Assembly (NCBI GenBank): GCA_030280995.1
Contig: JASXTE010000002.1
Location: forward strand, 9,996,683 to 10,060,682
DNA from: Hemileia vastatrix
Lineage: Eukaryota; Basidiomycota; Pucciniomycetes; Pucciniales; Zaghouaniaceae
Direction of reading: 5' to 3'
DNA length: 64,000 bases
The translations under genes were made by a program, and so were the position numbers. The notes beneath the pieces are model-generated. The model did no database searches, was not told the DNA's origin, and saw nothing but the letters and a program-made list of their open reading frames with translations. Below are positions 45,898 to 59,264 of the stretch, in pieces; the first letter of the stretch is position 1; every line of letters starts with the position of its first letter.

Positions 45898-45990
45898 CCT
45901 ACTTCAATAGAAAAAAGAGGAGGGTATTGCCATTTATTTTTTTAACAAAATATTTTTTTGACTTAGAAAAAATTTGGTGATCTTCACTCA
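45898..45990 (-). repeat. Third copy of the Myb-Tet intergenic motif
   Basis: CTTCAATAGAAAAAAGAGGA, GGGTATTGCCA and then ACTTAGAAAAAATTTGGTGAT closely match 62126-62225 and the inverted units at 58560-58975. It may mark the remains of another Myb-Tet unit, but I could not read either gene next to it. Confidence 0.55.
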
Positions 45991-48197
45991 GAAAAAAAAA
46001 CTGATGACCAAGATAGTATTTAAGAAAAAATGTAACAGAGTGATAAATCAAAGACAAAAGACAAATTCATAAACCTAATTGATAGAATGATTGAAAGAAT
46101 GATTGAGGAAGTAGAACTTATATTATTAGATATCAGTAGTTTAGTAAGACAAAAAATGTTGACCAGTTTAAACATCAAAGGAGAGAGATACAAGAATTGT
46201 TGGAAGAATTTCAATTTAATATTAAAGAAGAAGTTCAGAAATAAAGATACTCATTTTTATTGAAATATATCTGAGTATAGAAAGTAATTCTTTATTTGAA
46301 AATTTCTTTATTAAATACCAAAAAAAATTCTTTTTCACATTTATTAACAATCTCATCATAAACATAAAAAAAATCCTTTGATGTAGATCTAGTTTTCAAA
46401 AAACTAACAGAAGCCCTTTTCTTGAGTATTTTTCAAGGAGGGATTGATTATTTATTTTCTAGACTTTTATTGTTAGTTACTTCCTTTAAAATTTCTCAAT
46501 TTGATAAGCCTTGGTTCTATTTAATACATGGGGAATAAATAAGCAATAAAAAAGAAAAAATAATAAAAAAAGTAGTTTAAGCTTACTGATAGGGGCTCAT
46601 CAAGATCAATTTTGGAATATGCATTTGGTTCTTCCAACTCAGGAGAGTCAAGAAAAGGTTCTAAAAGAAATTCTTTATTATTGGTATGAGATCAACAAGT
46701 TTTGGACCTTGATTCTATTTATGATGCCTTAGATAAAAATAAGAAGTTGTGAAAATAAAAACTCTAGCTTGAAATTTTTATAGAGAAAGGAAAAAAACTA
46801 ATAGACTTACTGTTTTGTGAAGAAGAAAAATCTGATTTGGAAAATAACTGGGAGAGAGAAGATGTGAGGTGGAGTATATGGATTAGGATGGGAGGAAGGA
46901 GATGCACAATTTTTTGGAGGATGTGGGTATTGGTGGGGTAAATTGTGGTTGAGAGAATTTTAAAAAAGTATGAAATATTTGACCCCATGTTTGAAAACTC
47001 AAGTACTAAATCAGCCATGTTTCATAGTATGTTTATATGGTTTTTTTCAATTGAAACACACTAGGAATGTTTGGTAAGGTTTGAGACACCCTACCATGAA
47101 TTCTTGGGTTACAAGTTGAAAATATTATTCAGCTTATGCACCTAGAATTCAAGAAATTAGAGCATATTCACCTAATTTCATAACCTGGAGTTGCTTGAGA
47201 GATAATTCACAGCCATATTTTTAGTGATTTTGATTGTTATTTGACTTGTTATTAAGATTATTAAGACTTAATTATAATAAAAATTGGATTTAAACCCAGC
47301 TATTATTTTAAATAACTAACTAACTAGCTAATTACTAATTTTAAAATGCATATTAAATCCAATTAAATGAATGGTTTTACATGCTCTAAAATAAGAAATG
47401 AGATAAATTGAATAGGGATGATAGCAGGAGCAAGAATTTTTAGTGGGATTACAACCAAATAATTTTGCAAATTTTCAAAAAAAAAGACCTCACACCAAAT
47501 TTTCATAGAAATTTATTGATTTAATAGCTCTAAATTAATGTTTTTTCACATTTCATTAGGATATGAATTTCATTTTTTGTACTCATGCTTATAACCTTAT
47601 ATTTTCATACCAGTGGGTATCAAAGTTAGGAATTTTTGAAAAATCAAAAGTTAGATTTCCAAGAAAATTTCTGACTGGAAAGGCAACTGGTGATTTTGAA
47701 AACCTGAGATATTTTGTGGCACCTGAATCAATGTTGACCTGAAGCTCAATGGACATAATAGGGGGTATCAAGCTTCAGGGATCCGCAATTGAATTAATTG
47801 TGGATAAAAATCCTTATACCCCAATTATCTTCCGCAATTATTTTTGCTAATAATTGGGTTATTAGACACTTTACGTGTCAATTTTCACCTCTTATCCAAC
47901 ATTTTTCTACTGAATTTTTCATAACCACATCTTGGAAAACTTTCTGTCATAACCACATGTTGCACAAATTTCTGCCATAACCACATCTTGGAATACTCTA
48001 TAGATATGCCTTCTACCTTTCTGCGCACTACCATTCTCATCCCATCCTGTTCATTCTATCTGCTCAGAATTTCTCCCCATTTCATCTATTTGATTCTGCT
48101 CCTTTTCATCTCACTCTCATATGCTTGTTTATGCTCCTTTTCATCTTTCCATCTCATCTGCTTGTTTCTGCTCCTTTTCATATTTAATTATCTTAAC
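45991..48197. other. AT-rich DNA upstream of the Myb/SANT-like gene
   Basis: At about 46,060-46,245 the plus strand has charged, helix-like coding stretches in two frames (IDRMIERMIEEVELILLD, then HQRREIQELLEEF). They could be the end of another decayed regulator. Nothing else is recognisable before the Myb-like start. Confidence 0.3.
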
Positions 48198-49203
48198 ATG
48201 CCTTGTTGTCATAGATCTTCTCAAAGGCAGCCATCACCCAGTTGTTCTTCAAATCCCACTACTCCCTCTTTCCCTGGCTCTGCTGAGACATCCAAAACTG
48301 TTCAACTAAAAAAAGATGATCATCTCATTCTTATCAACTGGCTAAAAACTAAATCTAACTATGATTCTTGTTTTGGTACTGAGTATGCAACTAAAGTATG
48401 ACAGCCCCCCACATCAAAAGTTAATGGTTATCTTCTAATGGCCAATGAATTATGGAATAAGACTATAGAAAGGATAGATCTTTTACTGAAACAGATGTCT
48501 GAACGCTTCAAGAATTATTGAGTCAAGTACAAGAAGGCAAAGACTTTTTCATCTTCTACTGGTTTTGGTATTACTGACCTAGATATCAGAAAGGGCATCA
48601 AATTCATAGACAATAAACTTGATTCTTTATGTCCTTACTTTAAAGAGATGGATGCTATTTTTGGAGACCAAGCCAATTTTAATCCTTCAAACATGTTGGA
48701 TGGAGAAGATCCTATCTCCAAACATGATGTCAAAACAAATATTTTTATATCCTCTTCCTCCACTCAAGCCTCCCCTGTTTTAAATTCAAGAAATCTAGAT
48801 ATCCTTTCCACAGATCCTTATGGTGATATAAACCAGCCCAATCTAACTCAGGTATGGTTTTTTTTCTTCTATCTTACCAATTCTTTTTATAATTTAATTA
48901 TTTTTTCTTATTTCTAAAAAGGATGTTAAACAACCCCAGGACCCACCATCATCTGAGTCTGAAGCTAGCAACAATGATGATGAGGAAATTAATGTACCAA
49001 CTACATCCAATAAAAAGTAAAGGGCTTCAACTAGTCTAAAGTTCCACTCCCTAAGAAGAAAAAAAAGTGATACTTTATCACAAACCCCTTTTTCTTCTAT
49101 GGAAAATTTTTTGGAGAAACATGATGCTGGTAAGTGATACCATACCTCTTAATACTTTACTCTGCTTTTCTTCTACTTTATGTTAATTTTTATTATCACT
49201 CTA

Positions 49204-50380
49204 TGTCAGTATAGTCTAGTATACAAGTATGATATAATAGTATTTATTTATGGTCCTACTACTTATTGACAACTGATTTAGTGATTAAAACTCAGGGGAA
49301 GACTAATAAAATAGTTATACTCAAATAAAACTCACAATACTTGGATTTAAATGCATGCTAGTGGTGGAAAATAGATGAATAAAATATATTTATAGCTTAT
49401 ATAAAGATAATATCAATTTATAATGGCTTTATAATATATTTCTGAATGCTAATAATTGTATTGTAGTGTTTGTTTGAATTTTAGTAAGTGAATGATGATA
49501 AATAACCGTCAAAATCCCTCCTTACTTATACCCAAATCCACTGGAGTGCACAGACCTTCAATCCAGATGATGTCACTTCTATCCCCCGCAATTACAGCAC
49601 TGTGAGGGCCCATCACCTCCCCATGGCGTCCACTTCAAGCAGATTCAACACCCAGACCTCCAGTAAGGACCCTCCATCACAATTAATGATAACACAGATC
49701 TATACCACAAATAGAAAATCCAGATAAAAGAGGATACCATAAAGAAACAGGTAAAATAAACAATCAAAAAGAGATTTAATGAAGCCAAAAGCATATAAAG
49801 GAAACAAATAAAATGTCCAAGCCCCCAATAACATCCCCAAGAATCCACATTAACCCAGAAATGACCTTCCAACCCATAAATCCGTGAATAACCATCCAAG
49901 GAAGTAAATTAAGTTGTCCAAACTGAGTGTATGCGTCTGATATAGATGTCTATGCTTCTGTAGGCATTATGAGTCCACTGGATACGTCCATATGACCTAA
50001 AATAAGCAGACAAACAAAGGTTATAGGCTATTAAGGGGCTAAAACCCACTTATATACCTAACTATACATAATATACTGCATATTTCACTGAATATGAAAT
50101 TTATGTATACATATAAGCTTATGTAGGTTAATAATTACTTCATATCACTTAAGATAAGTATATTATGACTCCATTAACACCTTAATAAGTATTATTAGGC
50201 TATGGATAAGCTATTTAAAATACTATAAGTTATATAATAGAATAATAATTATATATATATATAATATAATAATATATATTATTATTTTAACCTTATTTTT
50301 AAGATATAAGCTTAATTTACTTAAGGTTATCTTATTTTAAGCATAAGAAATACTCAGTCCTAGGAATATCTAGGCTGACA
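49204..50380 (-). repeat. Element F 3' LTR
   Basis: Same length as 56866-58042. An 84-codon minus-strand frame (49899-49645) is found in both LTRs because they are copies. It has no recognisable domain and I do not call it a gene. Confidence 0.93.
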
Positions 50381-50495
50381 CTCCCTCACCCCAAAAAAAC
50401 AATAAAAAAAATGTTAAGACATTTTAATTAAAAGTAAGGAGTGAAATAAAAAAATAAAAAATATTTTTTATAATACATATACTGAATAAACAGTA

Positions 50496-52424
50496 TTATT
50501 TTGATTTAAATTTTTTCAAGAGATTTTTAAGATCAGAGATTTCATTTTCTGGAATACACTGGTTGTATTCACTTGATTTATTTTTAAATCTTAATAGATA
50601 CTCAACTCCCTTTTCTTTAGTAAGGTGTCTCTTTTTAAGTATCTTTTCAATTTCTGCCTTTTCAACTATTTCTTCAGGTTGCTGTTTATGCCTTCCTGAT
50701 CTTCTTGGAAATAGAGCAGTATCATTATAATGGTATGGTTTTATAAGAGAAATAGGAAATACTGGATGTTTTCTATCATATGGTGCATATAGAATAACCT
50801 CAACAGCATTATTACCAACCATCTTTTTAGCTACAAATGGTCCAATAAATGGATCCTTCAATTTAACATTACAATTTAAATTGAAATGTAGTGTTGAAAT
50901 AAGGACTTCATCACCCTCTTTGAAAATTTGTTCTTTATGGGCTTTATCCCATCTTTTCTTTTCATACTCAAACACCTTATTTATACATTCTTGAGCATGT
51001 TTTCTGCATAATTCTTACATCTGAAGAAAAGAATTAGTACCTGGATGGATATCCAATCTAGGTAACTTATTAAGAGTTTTAGCAGGGGTATTAGGTACAT
51101 AACCCAACCATAACTCAAATGGCTTTTTGCCAGTGACAGAATGTACTGTACTATTGTATGCAGATTCTAAACCTGGGATACGGGTTACCCAATCATGTGT
51201 GAATTTGTCATTGTCTTTAAAATTAAGACCAAAAGCACAATATCTTCTTATCATATCTTCTAAAGTTTGTATCATTCTTTCTGATAGACCATCAGTTTGT
51301 GGATGGTGTGCTGTAGAAAGTTTTAGTTGACACCCTGAAACATCCATAAGTGATGTCCAGAACTCAGAAGTAAATTTAGGATCTCTGTCAGAAACTATTG
51401 CTTTGGGGAAACCTGCTATATTTCACATTTGTATCCACCATAAAAAAGCTAAGTCCTTTCCAGAAACCTCTTTGTGGGTAGGAATAAATTTACACATCTT
51501 TGTAAATCTATCTAAAATTACCCAGCAGGAGTTATAACTCTTATTCCCTGCTATTGGCAAACCTGTTACAAAGTCCATGTTAATAATTTCCCATGGAGCT
51601 TTTGGTTGCTCAATTTGTTGTAATAAACCAGCTCTTTTGCCTGTTAATCTTTTAGATTTTTGACAAGAATCACATGTCTCAACATATTTCTGAACATCCT
51701 CAGACATGTTAATCCACCAAGCTGTGTTTTTTACTCTGGTTAATGTTTTATGGTAGTCAAAATGACCTGCCAATATATCATCATGACATATACTTAACAT
51801 CAACTCCTTCAATGAAGGGGGAATCACAATTACATTACTTAATTTTTTCCTGTAATATATAAAACCATCCTCAATGGAAAATTTTCCTTTTTCTAATGCC
51901 TCTTTATACTTATTTGGTAATGTTTTTATTAAAAAATTAATTGAAGCATTAGATGGATCATTTAATATTGTAGTGAGTTTACTAAAGTCAGGATCTGAAT
52001 CATAATTATCAAGAATTGATTGCATAAATTCATCCTCAAGATCTACAATATAAATGCCATAAATGTTAATAATCTCTGACTCAGGAACATAAGCAGGATT
52101 GTCATCATTATTAGGCAGAGGTACTCTAGATAACAGATCTACATTAGAGTGCAAGGTTCCTGCTCTATGTGTAATAGTCATCTGTCCTCTGTATTCTTGT
52201 ACAGCTAATTGCCATCTAAACATGTGTCTATTAGGAGTTTTCATGTTTAAGAGTGACTTAACTGCACTACAGTCAGTTATTAACTCAAATTTTTGGTCTT
52301 CAAGGTAATAATGTAGCTTCTCAAGAGCCCATACTACTTCCAAACATTCAAGTTGAGTAGCACCATATTTCAATTCACTACTTCTCAGAGTACGTGAAAT
52401 ATAGCAGATTACTACTTCTGACAT
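50496..52424 (-). pseudogene. Element F RNase H, integrase and chromodomain-like C-terminus
   Basis: 52424-51423 starts with the RNase H half (KYGATQLECLEVVWALEKL, ITDCSAVKSLLN) and continues with the integrase zinc finger (DDILAGHFDYHKTLTRV, then C-DS-C) and the first catalytic Asp (NMDFVTGLPI). After a stop the core continues (IVSDRDPKF, DGLSERMIQTLEDM, with the second D and E intact), and 50975-50496 is the barrel (GDEVLISTLHF). A divergent chromodomain (EIEKILKKRHL, VEYLLRFKNKSSEYNQCIPE) ends it. Only two or three disruptions are seen. Confidence 0.88.
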
Positions 52425-52427
52425 TTT

Positions 52428-54103
52428 TCATTCAATAAGTTGTTTTTGATGCAAAGCAGCACCCAGACCAATAAAACTTGCATATGTATATAATACAAAA
52501 GGTAATTGGAAATCTGGTAATCCCAAGATAGGAGCTGTCATTAAACATTCTTTCAACTTATCAAAAGCCTGTTGTCTTTCATTATTCCAAATGAAAGCTT
52601 CTGATTTCTTTATAAGTTTGGTCAATGGTGCAGCAATTGATTGGTAGTTTTTATATATTGTCTATAATAACCACACATTCCAAGAAAAGATTGTACATCC
52701 TTTACATTTTGAGGAATTCCAATATTCTTTATTGCAGCCACTTTATTTTGGTCTACACATATTTGTAAGCCAGATACAATATGACCAAGCACTTTTAAAG
52801 ATTCAAACCCAAATTTACATTATTTCAATGCAAGGGTCATTTTTATTTCATCCATTTTCTGAAATACCTTCTTTAAATGGACTAAGTTTTCATCATAAGT
52901 TTTAGAGAACACTATGATGTCATCAATGTATACCATTAACCATCCTTCAATCATTTCATTATGGAATGTTATATCCATTAACTTCTGAAATACTGATGGA
53001 GCATTTTTTGGTCCAAATGGCATTCTGAAATATTTATAAATTCCCATGTGTGTTGTTATCAACAAAAATGTCTGTTAATTCTTTTCAACAGGAATTTGAT
53101 GGTACCCTTTACTTACATCTAGGCAACTTATATATTTAGCACCTTTAAGGGTAGCATGTATAGAGGCAATACTTAGCAAGGGATAAATATCATCTACTGT
53201 AAATGTATTTAATGCTCTATAATCACCGCATAGTCTTGCTTTATCTTGTTCATAAGAAATTAGCACTGGTGATATTACACAATATTTTGGTGTAGTTTCA
53301 ACCTTCTCAAGAATGTTCATATTCAATAACATCTTAATATTATCCTCTATGTCTTTCCTCTTCATTGGTGAAGCAGGGTATGGTTTCTTTTTAAGACTAG
53401 CAGGAATATTATCCATATCACAGGTTAAACTAATCTTCATTTCATGATCTTTTACTAGGCCAAGTTCATTTGTACCATGTGCAAAAGCCATTGGAAATGC
53501 TTTAATTAATTCCAAAATATTATTTTTCTCAGCTTTACTTATCTGAGTGCCAAATGATGCTTTTGAAATTTCTGTTTCCAGAAGTTCCATCTCATTGGAT
53601 TCTCTTCCTTTACACGGGGAATTTGTGACTGACTCAATGTGTAAGACTGTGTTAAAAGAATTTATTTTAAATTTACTTTTACCATTTATTCCAATTGTAA
53701 AATTGTTATTAGCAGGGTCTAATTTCACACCAAATTTAGTCAGAATATCATTTCCAATGATAAAACAGTTACTACAGTTAGTATTATCCATTACTACAAA
53801 GTCACAAGTTACTCTTACATAACCATGTTGATGTTTAAAGAAAACAGAAGCTTTGTATCTACCAATGGGGTGTAGCACTGATCCAAAACCTCTCCAATTT
53901 TTACTTTGAAGTGGTTCAAGCTTAGACTTATATTCACTATCAACTTTCTGTAATGTATTAGTGGAAACAACAGAACCAGCAGCTCCTGTGTCCAGTACTA
54001 TATTAACATTTTCACCAGAAATGATAGCTGGAACCGTGATAGGTGTCATTCTAAAGTTATCAGCTTGTATATCCTTAATGATTTCAGCATCCTCAAAATT
54101 CAT
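52428..54103 (-). pseudogene. Element F protease and reverse transcriptase
   Basis: The protease active site D-T-G-A (IVLDTGAAGSVVSTNTL) lies about 40 residues into the 54103-53075 frame. The RT fingers and palm follow (ARLCGDYRALN, ISCLDVSKGYHQIP). A frame break near 53,070 precedes the catalytic YIDD (LMVYIDDIIVFSKT, near 52,930). The thumb and the start of RNase H end at 52428 (PFVLYTYASFIGLGAALHQK, where the first RNase H Asp appears as Tyr). Confidence 0.88.
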
Positions 54104-54480
54104 TTAAGATCCATTTAAGTCCATATTTAATATTGGATTTTCAAAGATGGACAAATCATCTTCCAACATACAGACTTCATTTTCATCACTATATGAGATA
54201 TTGCTGTCATAATCACTTGATTCTTTACTTTTTTCAGTTTAAGTTTCAGAATCACGTTAATTTTCAACAATATTTATATTTTTCTCACATTTGTGACCTT
54301 TTATCAAGGTTTGTTACACTTATAACAAGTATTTGTTTCATACTTTTTAGGAACTACAGGTGCAGTAGATTTTTTCTGCTTCTCCTGAAGTGTTTTTGAA
54401 TTCTGAATTTTTACAGGTTCAACATTTTGTTTATAAGTGGAATACCTTGATTCATACTTATGGTTTAATAATATTTCATT
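54104..54480 (-). pseudogene. Element F nucleocapsid region
   Basis: Around 54,330 the minus strand encodes TNTCYKCNKP and then, after a break, KGHKC, the two halves of a zinc knuckle. It is acidic and Ser-rich towards the protease. It links gag (54481-56352) with pol. Confidence 0.6.
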
Positions 54481-56352
54481 TCAAATATTAATAAAGTCAG
54501 AATATTCAGTAACATTTAATGTTCTAGCTACAACAATGTCTCTGACAGATATAGGTAATTTATATAGTATCTTATCTTTCCATAAGTTTAAATCCATATG
54601 AGGCTCAATGGCTTTTAATATTTTATTTAAATTCATTAAAAATACCATAGGTTTGTCACCATTCAACGGATTATACCTAGTATTCTCATAAAGTCTTTGT
54701 TGAGTAAGCCTGAATTTAGAACCTCCAAATTGTTTTTCAATAAGTTGTTTCCATTCAGCCCAAGAGTAATCTTTACCCTCACTCAATACAGCTTCAAACC
54801 ATAATAAAGCAACATCCTTAAATAAAGAAATTAATTTTGATGTTATTTCTTCATCTGGTAACTTATATGAGAATTTCAAGTTGTCAATTCTTTGAATAAA
54901 ATGTTGCCAATCAGAGCTGGCTTCCCCATCATAAGTTGGGTACTGATCTATCTTAGGCCAGTTTTTCTGATTGGATTTTATCTCACTAATCTTAGGTAAA
55001 TTCAACAACTCATTCAATTTTGATAAATGGTCTTGTATTTCCTCCTGTACGGATTTGTGACTTACATTTTCAGATTTGACACTACCACCAGATGGTTTTT
55101 ATTGTGGTGGTATAGGGAAGGAATGAGATTCACTTTTGCCAATGAAAGGATTATTATTATATTGATTATACTTATGATTATCCTGGTTCATTAGTAGATT
55201 GGCAGTTTCAATCTCAACTTTAGTTAATCTTTGTAGCAACTCAGAGACACTTTGATTTGTCTGGGCAAAAGATAACCTAGTTCTTGATTCAGTTTTCAAT
55301 AAATGTGTTTCATACAATTTTTCTAACTCACAGAATTTGTTTGAAAGTTCATTATATTTATTACTCAATGAATCATATTTAAGAGTTATAGAAAAATGTT
55401 CTTTCTCTAATTCTTTGTTACGTGTTGCTAATTGAGAAATGTTTAATGTCAAGGATGAAACTGTATCACTAGTGAGCTTAACTGTCTGTTCCTCACAATC
55501 AGTCATTCTATTCCACAATGCTGAAACAATTCTATGGACAGTTGGATTATTATTAAAATATTCCATGTCTTCCTTTTCAATTCTCTCACTCTCCTGTGAA
55601 CTTCTCATCTCACTAGTAGGTGGTGGCAACTGAGGGTTAACTGTATTATCATTATAAATAGTACTGTTATTGTGGACAAAAGACAAGTCAGGTGTATCTA
55701 CTCTAAAACCTAAATTTCTTAAATCCTCCTCTATTTTTTGCACAGATTTAAAATCAATAGGATTACCTATATTGTAATTATCAGTATTGTGTTCAATCTG
55801 AGAGGGTAATCTACTTACCATGGGATAGATGCCAGTCCTGATTTTTGGCGCTTTTTTCCTTTGTAAGGGTGAACTGAGGAAGTCAGATGAGGTGGTGGAT
55901 CCCTGTTGCAACTGTGGCTGGTCTATTGTTGATGGAACCAGTCCCATTTCCATTTGTCTACCAGGATTTTCTCCTGGGAGTGAGTTGACCCGCCCGGGGT
56001 AGGGGGTTGCTGACTTGTCTGGCCTCCCTTTAGCTCTGCCAGTGCCTGATTCATCTGCTGAAACCCTACCTTGCAATTACTCTGCAATTGCTCTACCTCT
56101 TTGAACATGAGTGATTTGGATTCTTCCAACTTCAGAACCTGTTTGGCCAAGTGGGACAGTTGATCCTGAAGAGGAGGAGACGTCTTTTTTATAGTTATCT
56201 TTTTTAAGAGGGTATCCTTTTCCTCTATACTCATGTTTTCTGCCTGGGGGTATTTTTGACCCTCCGTGGTTATGTCCTGGAAAGTTTTTGTTAGCTTTAG
56301 ACCTGGTATTATAAGCAGGCTTTTCACTTACACTGTCCTGAGGAGCACTCAT
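54481..56352 (-). pseudogene. Element F Gag
   Basis: ATG 56352 (MSAPQDSVSEKPAYNTRSKA) lies about 510 bp inside the LTR. A frameshift near 56,080 leads into a 325-codon frame (56076-55099) with a long coiled coil (SLTLNISQLATRNKELEKEH, YNELSNKFCELEKLYETHL). The capsid proper is 55017-54481 (YPTYDGEASSDWQHFIQRI, YSWAEWKQLIEKQFG, RLYENTRYNPLNGDKPMVFL). It assembles particles in the family. Confidence 0.85.
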
Positions 56353-56865
56353 ATTGTTAAGAATGACAATATTTTACGTCTACAGAAAGGAAAAACTCTA
56401 TGGAATTAGTAGACAAAAGATATTAGCAATGTTATTACTAATAAAAAAGTACTGGAGCTTAACCTGAATTTATATCTTTATTTATTTAAATAAAATATAA
56501 GAAAAATTCGAAAAAATCTGTTAAATATATAATAATAATAAGTTCAACTAGACCTTTATAAGGGTGAATAAGTAGCTTACCAAGCTTTAACCAAATACCA
56601 ATTTAATTGGGTGTTATATTGGTGTCCAAATACCAAATTAAATTGGGTTTATATTGGGTACAGTTACTACTGTAAATACCTAATTTTTATGATAAAAAAT
56701 TAGTAAAACTATTATAAGGGTTCTTTTCCGCAATCACTGAGCTATGATGACCCACTAATATGCAGCAGACCCAAATATTTGGTTATTTTGAGCTGTACTA
56801 AAGTAAAAATCACGTCCCAAGGCTTATACTAAATAATAAGTAAAATATAAGGAAAGACCCCCAAT

Positions 56866-58042
56866 TGTCAGTATAGTCTAGTATACAAGTATGATATAAT
56901 AGTATTTATTTATGCTCCTACTACTTATTGACAAATTATTTAGTGATTAAACCTCAGGGGAAGACTAATAAAATAGTTATACTCAAATAAAACTCACAAT
57001 ACTTGGATTTAAATGCATGCTAGTGGTGGAAAATAGATGAATAAAACATAGTTATAGCTTATATAAAGATAATATCAATTTATAATGGCTTTATAATATA
57101 TTTCTGAATGCTAATAATTGTATTGTAGTGTTTTTTTGAATTTTAGTAAGTGAATGATGATAAATAACCATCAAAATCCCTCCTTACTTATACCCAAATC
57201 CACTGGAGTGCACAGACCTTCAATCCAGATGATGTCACTGCTATCCCCGGCAATTACAGCACTGTGAGGGCCCATCACCTCCCCATGGCTTCCACTTCAA
57301 GCAGATTCAACACCCAGACCTCCAGTAAGGACCCTCCATCACAATTAATGATAACACAGATCTATACCACAAATAGAAAATCCAGATAAAAGCGGATACC
57401 ATAAAGAAACAGGTAAAATAAACAATCAAAAAGAGATTTAATGAAGCCAAAAGCATATAAAGGAAACAAATAAAATTTCCAAGCCCCCAATAACATCCCC
57501 AAGAATCCACATTAACCCAGAAATGACCTTCCAACCCATAAATCCGTGAATAACCATCCAAGGAAGTAAATTAAGTTGTTCAAACTGAGTGTATGCGTCT
57601 GATATAGATGTCTATGCTTCTGTAGGCATTATCAGTCCTCTGGATACGTCCATATGACCTAAAATAAGCAGACAAACAAAGGTTATAGGCTATTAAGGGG
57701 CTAAAACCCACTTATATACCTAAATATACATAATATACTGCATATTTCACTGAATATGAGATTTATGTATACATATAAGCTTATGTATGTTAATAATTAC
57801 TTCATATCACTTAAGATAAGTATATTATGACTCCATTAACACCTTAATAAGTATTATTAGGCTATGGATAAGCTATTTAAAATACTATAAGTTATATAAT
57901 AGAATAATAATTATATATATATATAATATAATAATATATATTATTATTTTAACCTTATTTTTAAGATATAAGCTTAATTTACTTAAGGTTATCTTATTTT
58001 AAGCATAAGAAATACTCAGTCCTAGGGATATCTAGGCTGACA
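56866..58042 (-). repeat. Element F 5' LTR
   Basis: TGTCAG to CTGACA, 1,177 bp, followed by CTCTA (58043-58047). Confidence 0.93.
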
Positions 58043-58559
58043 CTCTATAACAAGTGAAAATCACTAAAGAGACTCTAAGCTTTGAAAAGAAGAAATACAA
58101 GCTCTCTTTAAGGAGGGATGATAGGCTACAAGATTTGGAAGAGAGGAAGTACAAGCCCTCTTTACAAAAGGATGATTGGGCCCAAGATTTGGAGAAGAAG
58201 AAGTTTGAGTTAACTCTAATTATTGAAAAATCAAAAAAAGAGGAGAAAACACTAAAACATCAAAACCTATTAGAGCAGATGAAATATAAGTTTGATCATG
58301 AAGAAAATTCCAAAAAGAAAGATTTCTTGATAGAATGTGTTAAAGCTAATAAATCTGTTGAGGAAATTGAACATTTAAAGAAATTGTTTGATGACTAGTT
58401 TGTTTTATTTCTCTCACACTTCAACTTTTCATATTTATTTGTACATAAAATTTAAATAATTTCCTGTATTTCATTACTCTATCAATCATTACTTGAATTT
58501 TTGTATTTTAATGTTAAATATTCTTTTTTTAAATTAATTTTTCATGTTTCCTTTGAAAA

Positions 58560-58975
58560 TTTGACAATCACATACCCCTGGATTTTTTTGAAGTAAGGGG
58601 TGGGTATCACCAAAATTCTTTCATGTCATGAATCTTGAGAGTCTTATATGAAACTTTGGCTTTACTACCCCCTTCATTTTACTGGTATCCCCAAAATTCT
58701 TACAAGTCAAGAACTTCACAAGTCTTATAAGCAATTTTGGCAATACCCCCCCTGGATTTTATTGAAATAAGGGACAGGTATCACCAAAATATTTACAAGT
58801 CAAAAATTTTACATGTTACATTTGAAAATTTGGCAATACCCCCCCTACATTTTATTGAAGCAAGGGGTGGGTATCACCAAAATTTTTAGAAGTCTTCAAT
58901 TTTGAATGTCAGATTTGAAAATTTGGCAATACCCCCCCTTGCATTTTATTGAAGTAAGGGGTGGAATTCATCAAA
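58560..58975 (+). repeat. Five tandem units in the Myb-Tet intergenic region
   Basis: Degenerate units of about 80-95 bp, each with TTTGGCAATACCCCCC, ATTTTATTGAAGTAAGGGG and GGGTATCACCAAAATT. They lie between the convergent Myb-like (58398) and Tet-like (59265) stop codons. Matching units in inverse orientation lie at 62126-62270. Confidence 0.75.
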
Positions 58976-59264
58976 ATTTAATATAATTACATAAATTATT
59001 AAATAAATATCTAATATATATCAATTTCCCTAGTTTAAAGTAATGACAATTCCTCAAGCCAAAATGCAGATCAAATATATAAACAAAATTTTGGAACGTT
59101 CCACAGGTATAGGCTAGAGGAACCCCATGAAACAAATAAACGTTATCATGATTACCTGTTATAAAACCAAAGGTTGTTGGCCATTTACTTTAGTTGAGGA
59201 AATTGATATATAAAAAATATTTATTAAAAATTTATGAAAAAATATAAATTTTTTGATGACAACT

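Larger units (their letters stand above)
49204..58042 (-). mobile_element. Element F: recent Ty3/gypsy retrotransposon
   Basis: Two LTRs of 1,177 bp each (49204-50380, 56866-58042; TGTCAG to CTGACA) differ at only about two dozen positions by eye. CTCTA is duplicated at 49199-49203 and 58043-58047. A polypurine tract (complement of CTCCCTCACCCC, 50381-50392) and a primer-binding site (TGGGGGTCTTTCC on the minus strand, complement of 56852-56864) are in place. Gag-pol runs from 56352 to 50496 with a few stops and frameshifts. It is the youngest complete insertion visible. Confidence 0.94.
48198..58398 (+). pseudogene. Myb/SANT-like gene, left copy, with gypsy F in its last intron
   Basis: Three exons: 48198-48851, 48922-49129 and 58055-58398, joining in phase to 402 codons. 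The N-terminal basic tail is followed by a DNA-binding trihelix-like region (QLKKDDHLILINWLKTKSNY, MANELWNKT, QMSERFKNY, VKYKKAK, GFGITDLD, CPYFKEMDAIFGD). Rust genomes carry many such Myb/SANT-like proteins. The C-terminus is a long charged helix with repeated R-x-D-D-x-x-Q-D-L-E units, ending KKLFDD. In-frame TGA 48399, TGA 48519 and TAA 49018 mark it as decayed. The last intron was originally 81 nt; gypsy element F now sits in it, 7 nt before the acceptor. The gene converges on the Tet-like gene at 59265. Confidence 0.75.

Noticed and set aside
49645..49899. 84-codon frame conserved almost perfectly with one at 57307-57561
   Set aside because: Both lie in the LTRs of element F, so their similarity only reflects LTR duplication. 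It is hydrophobic with no domain.
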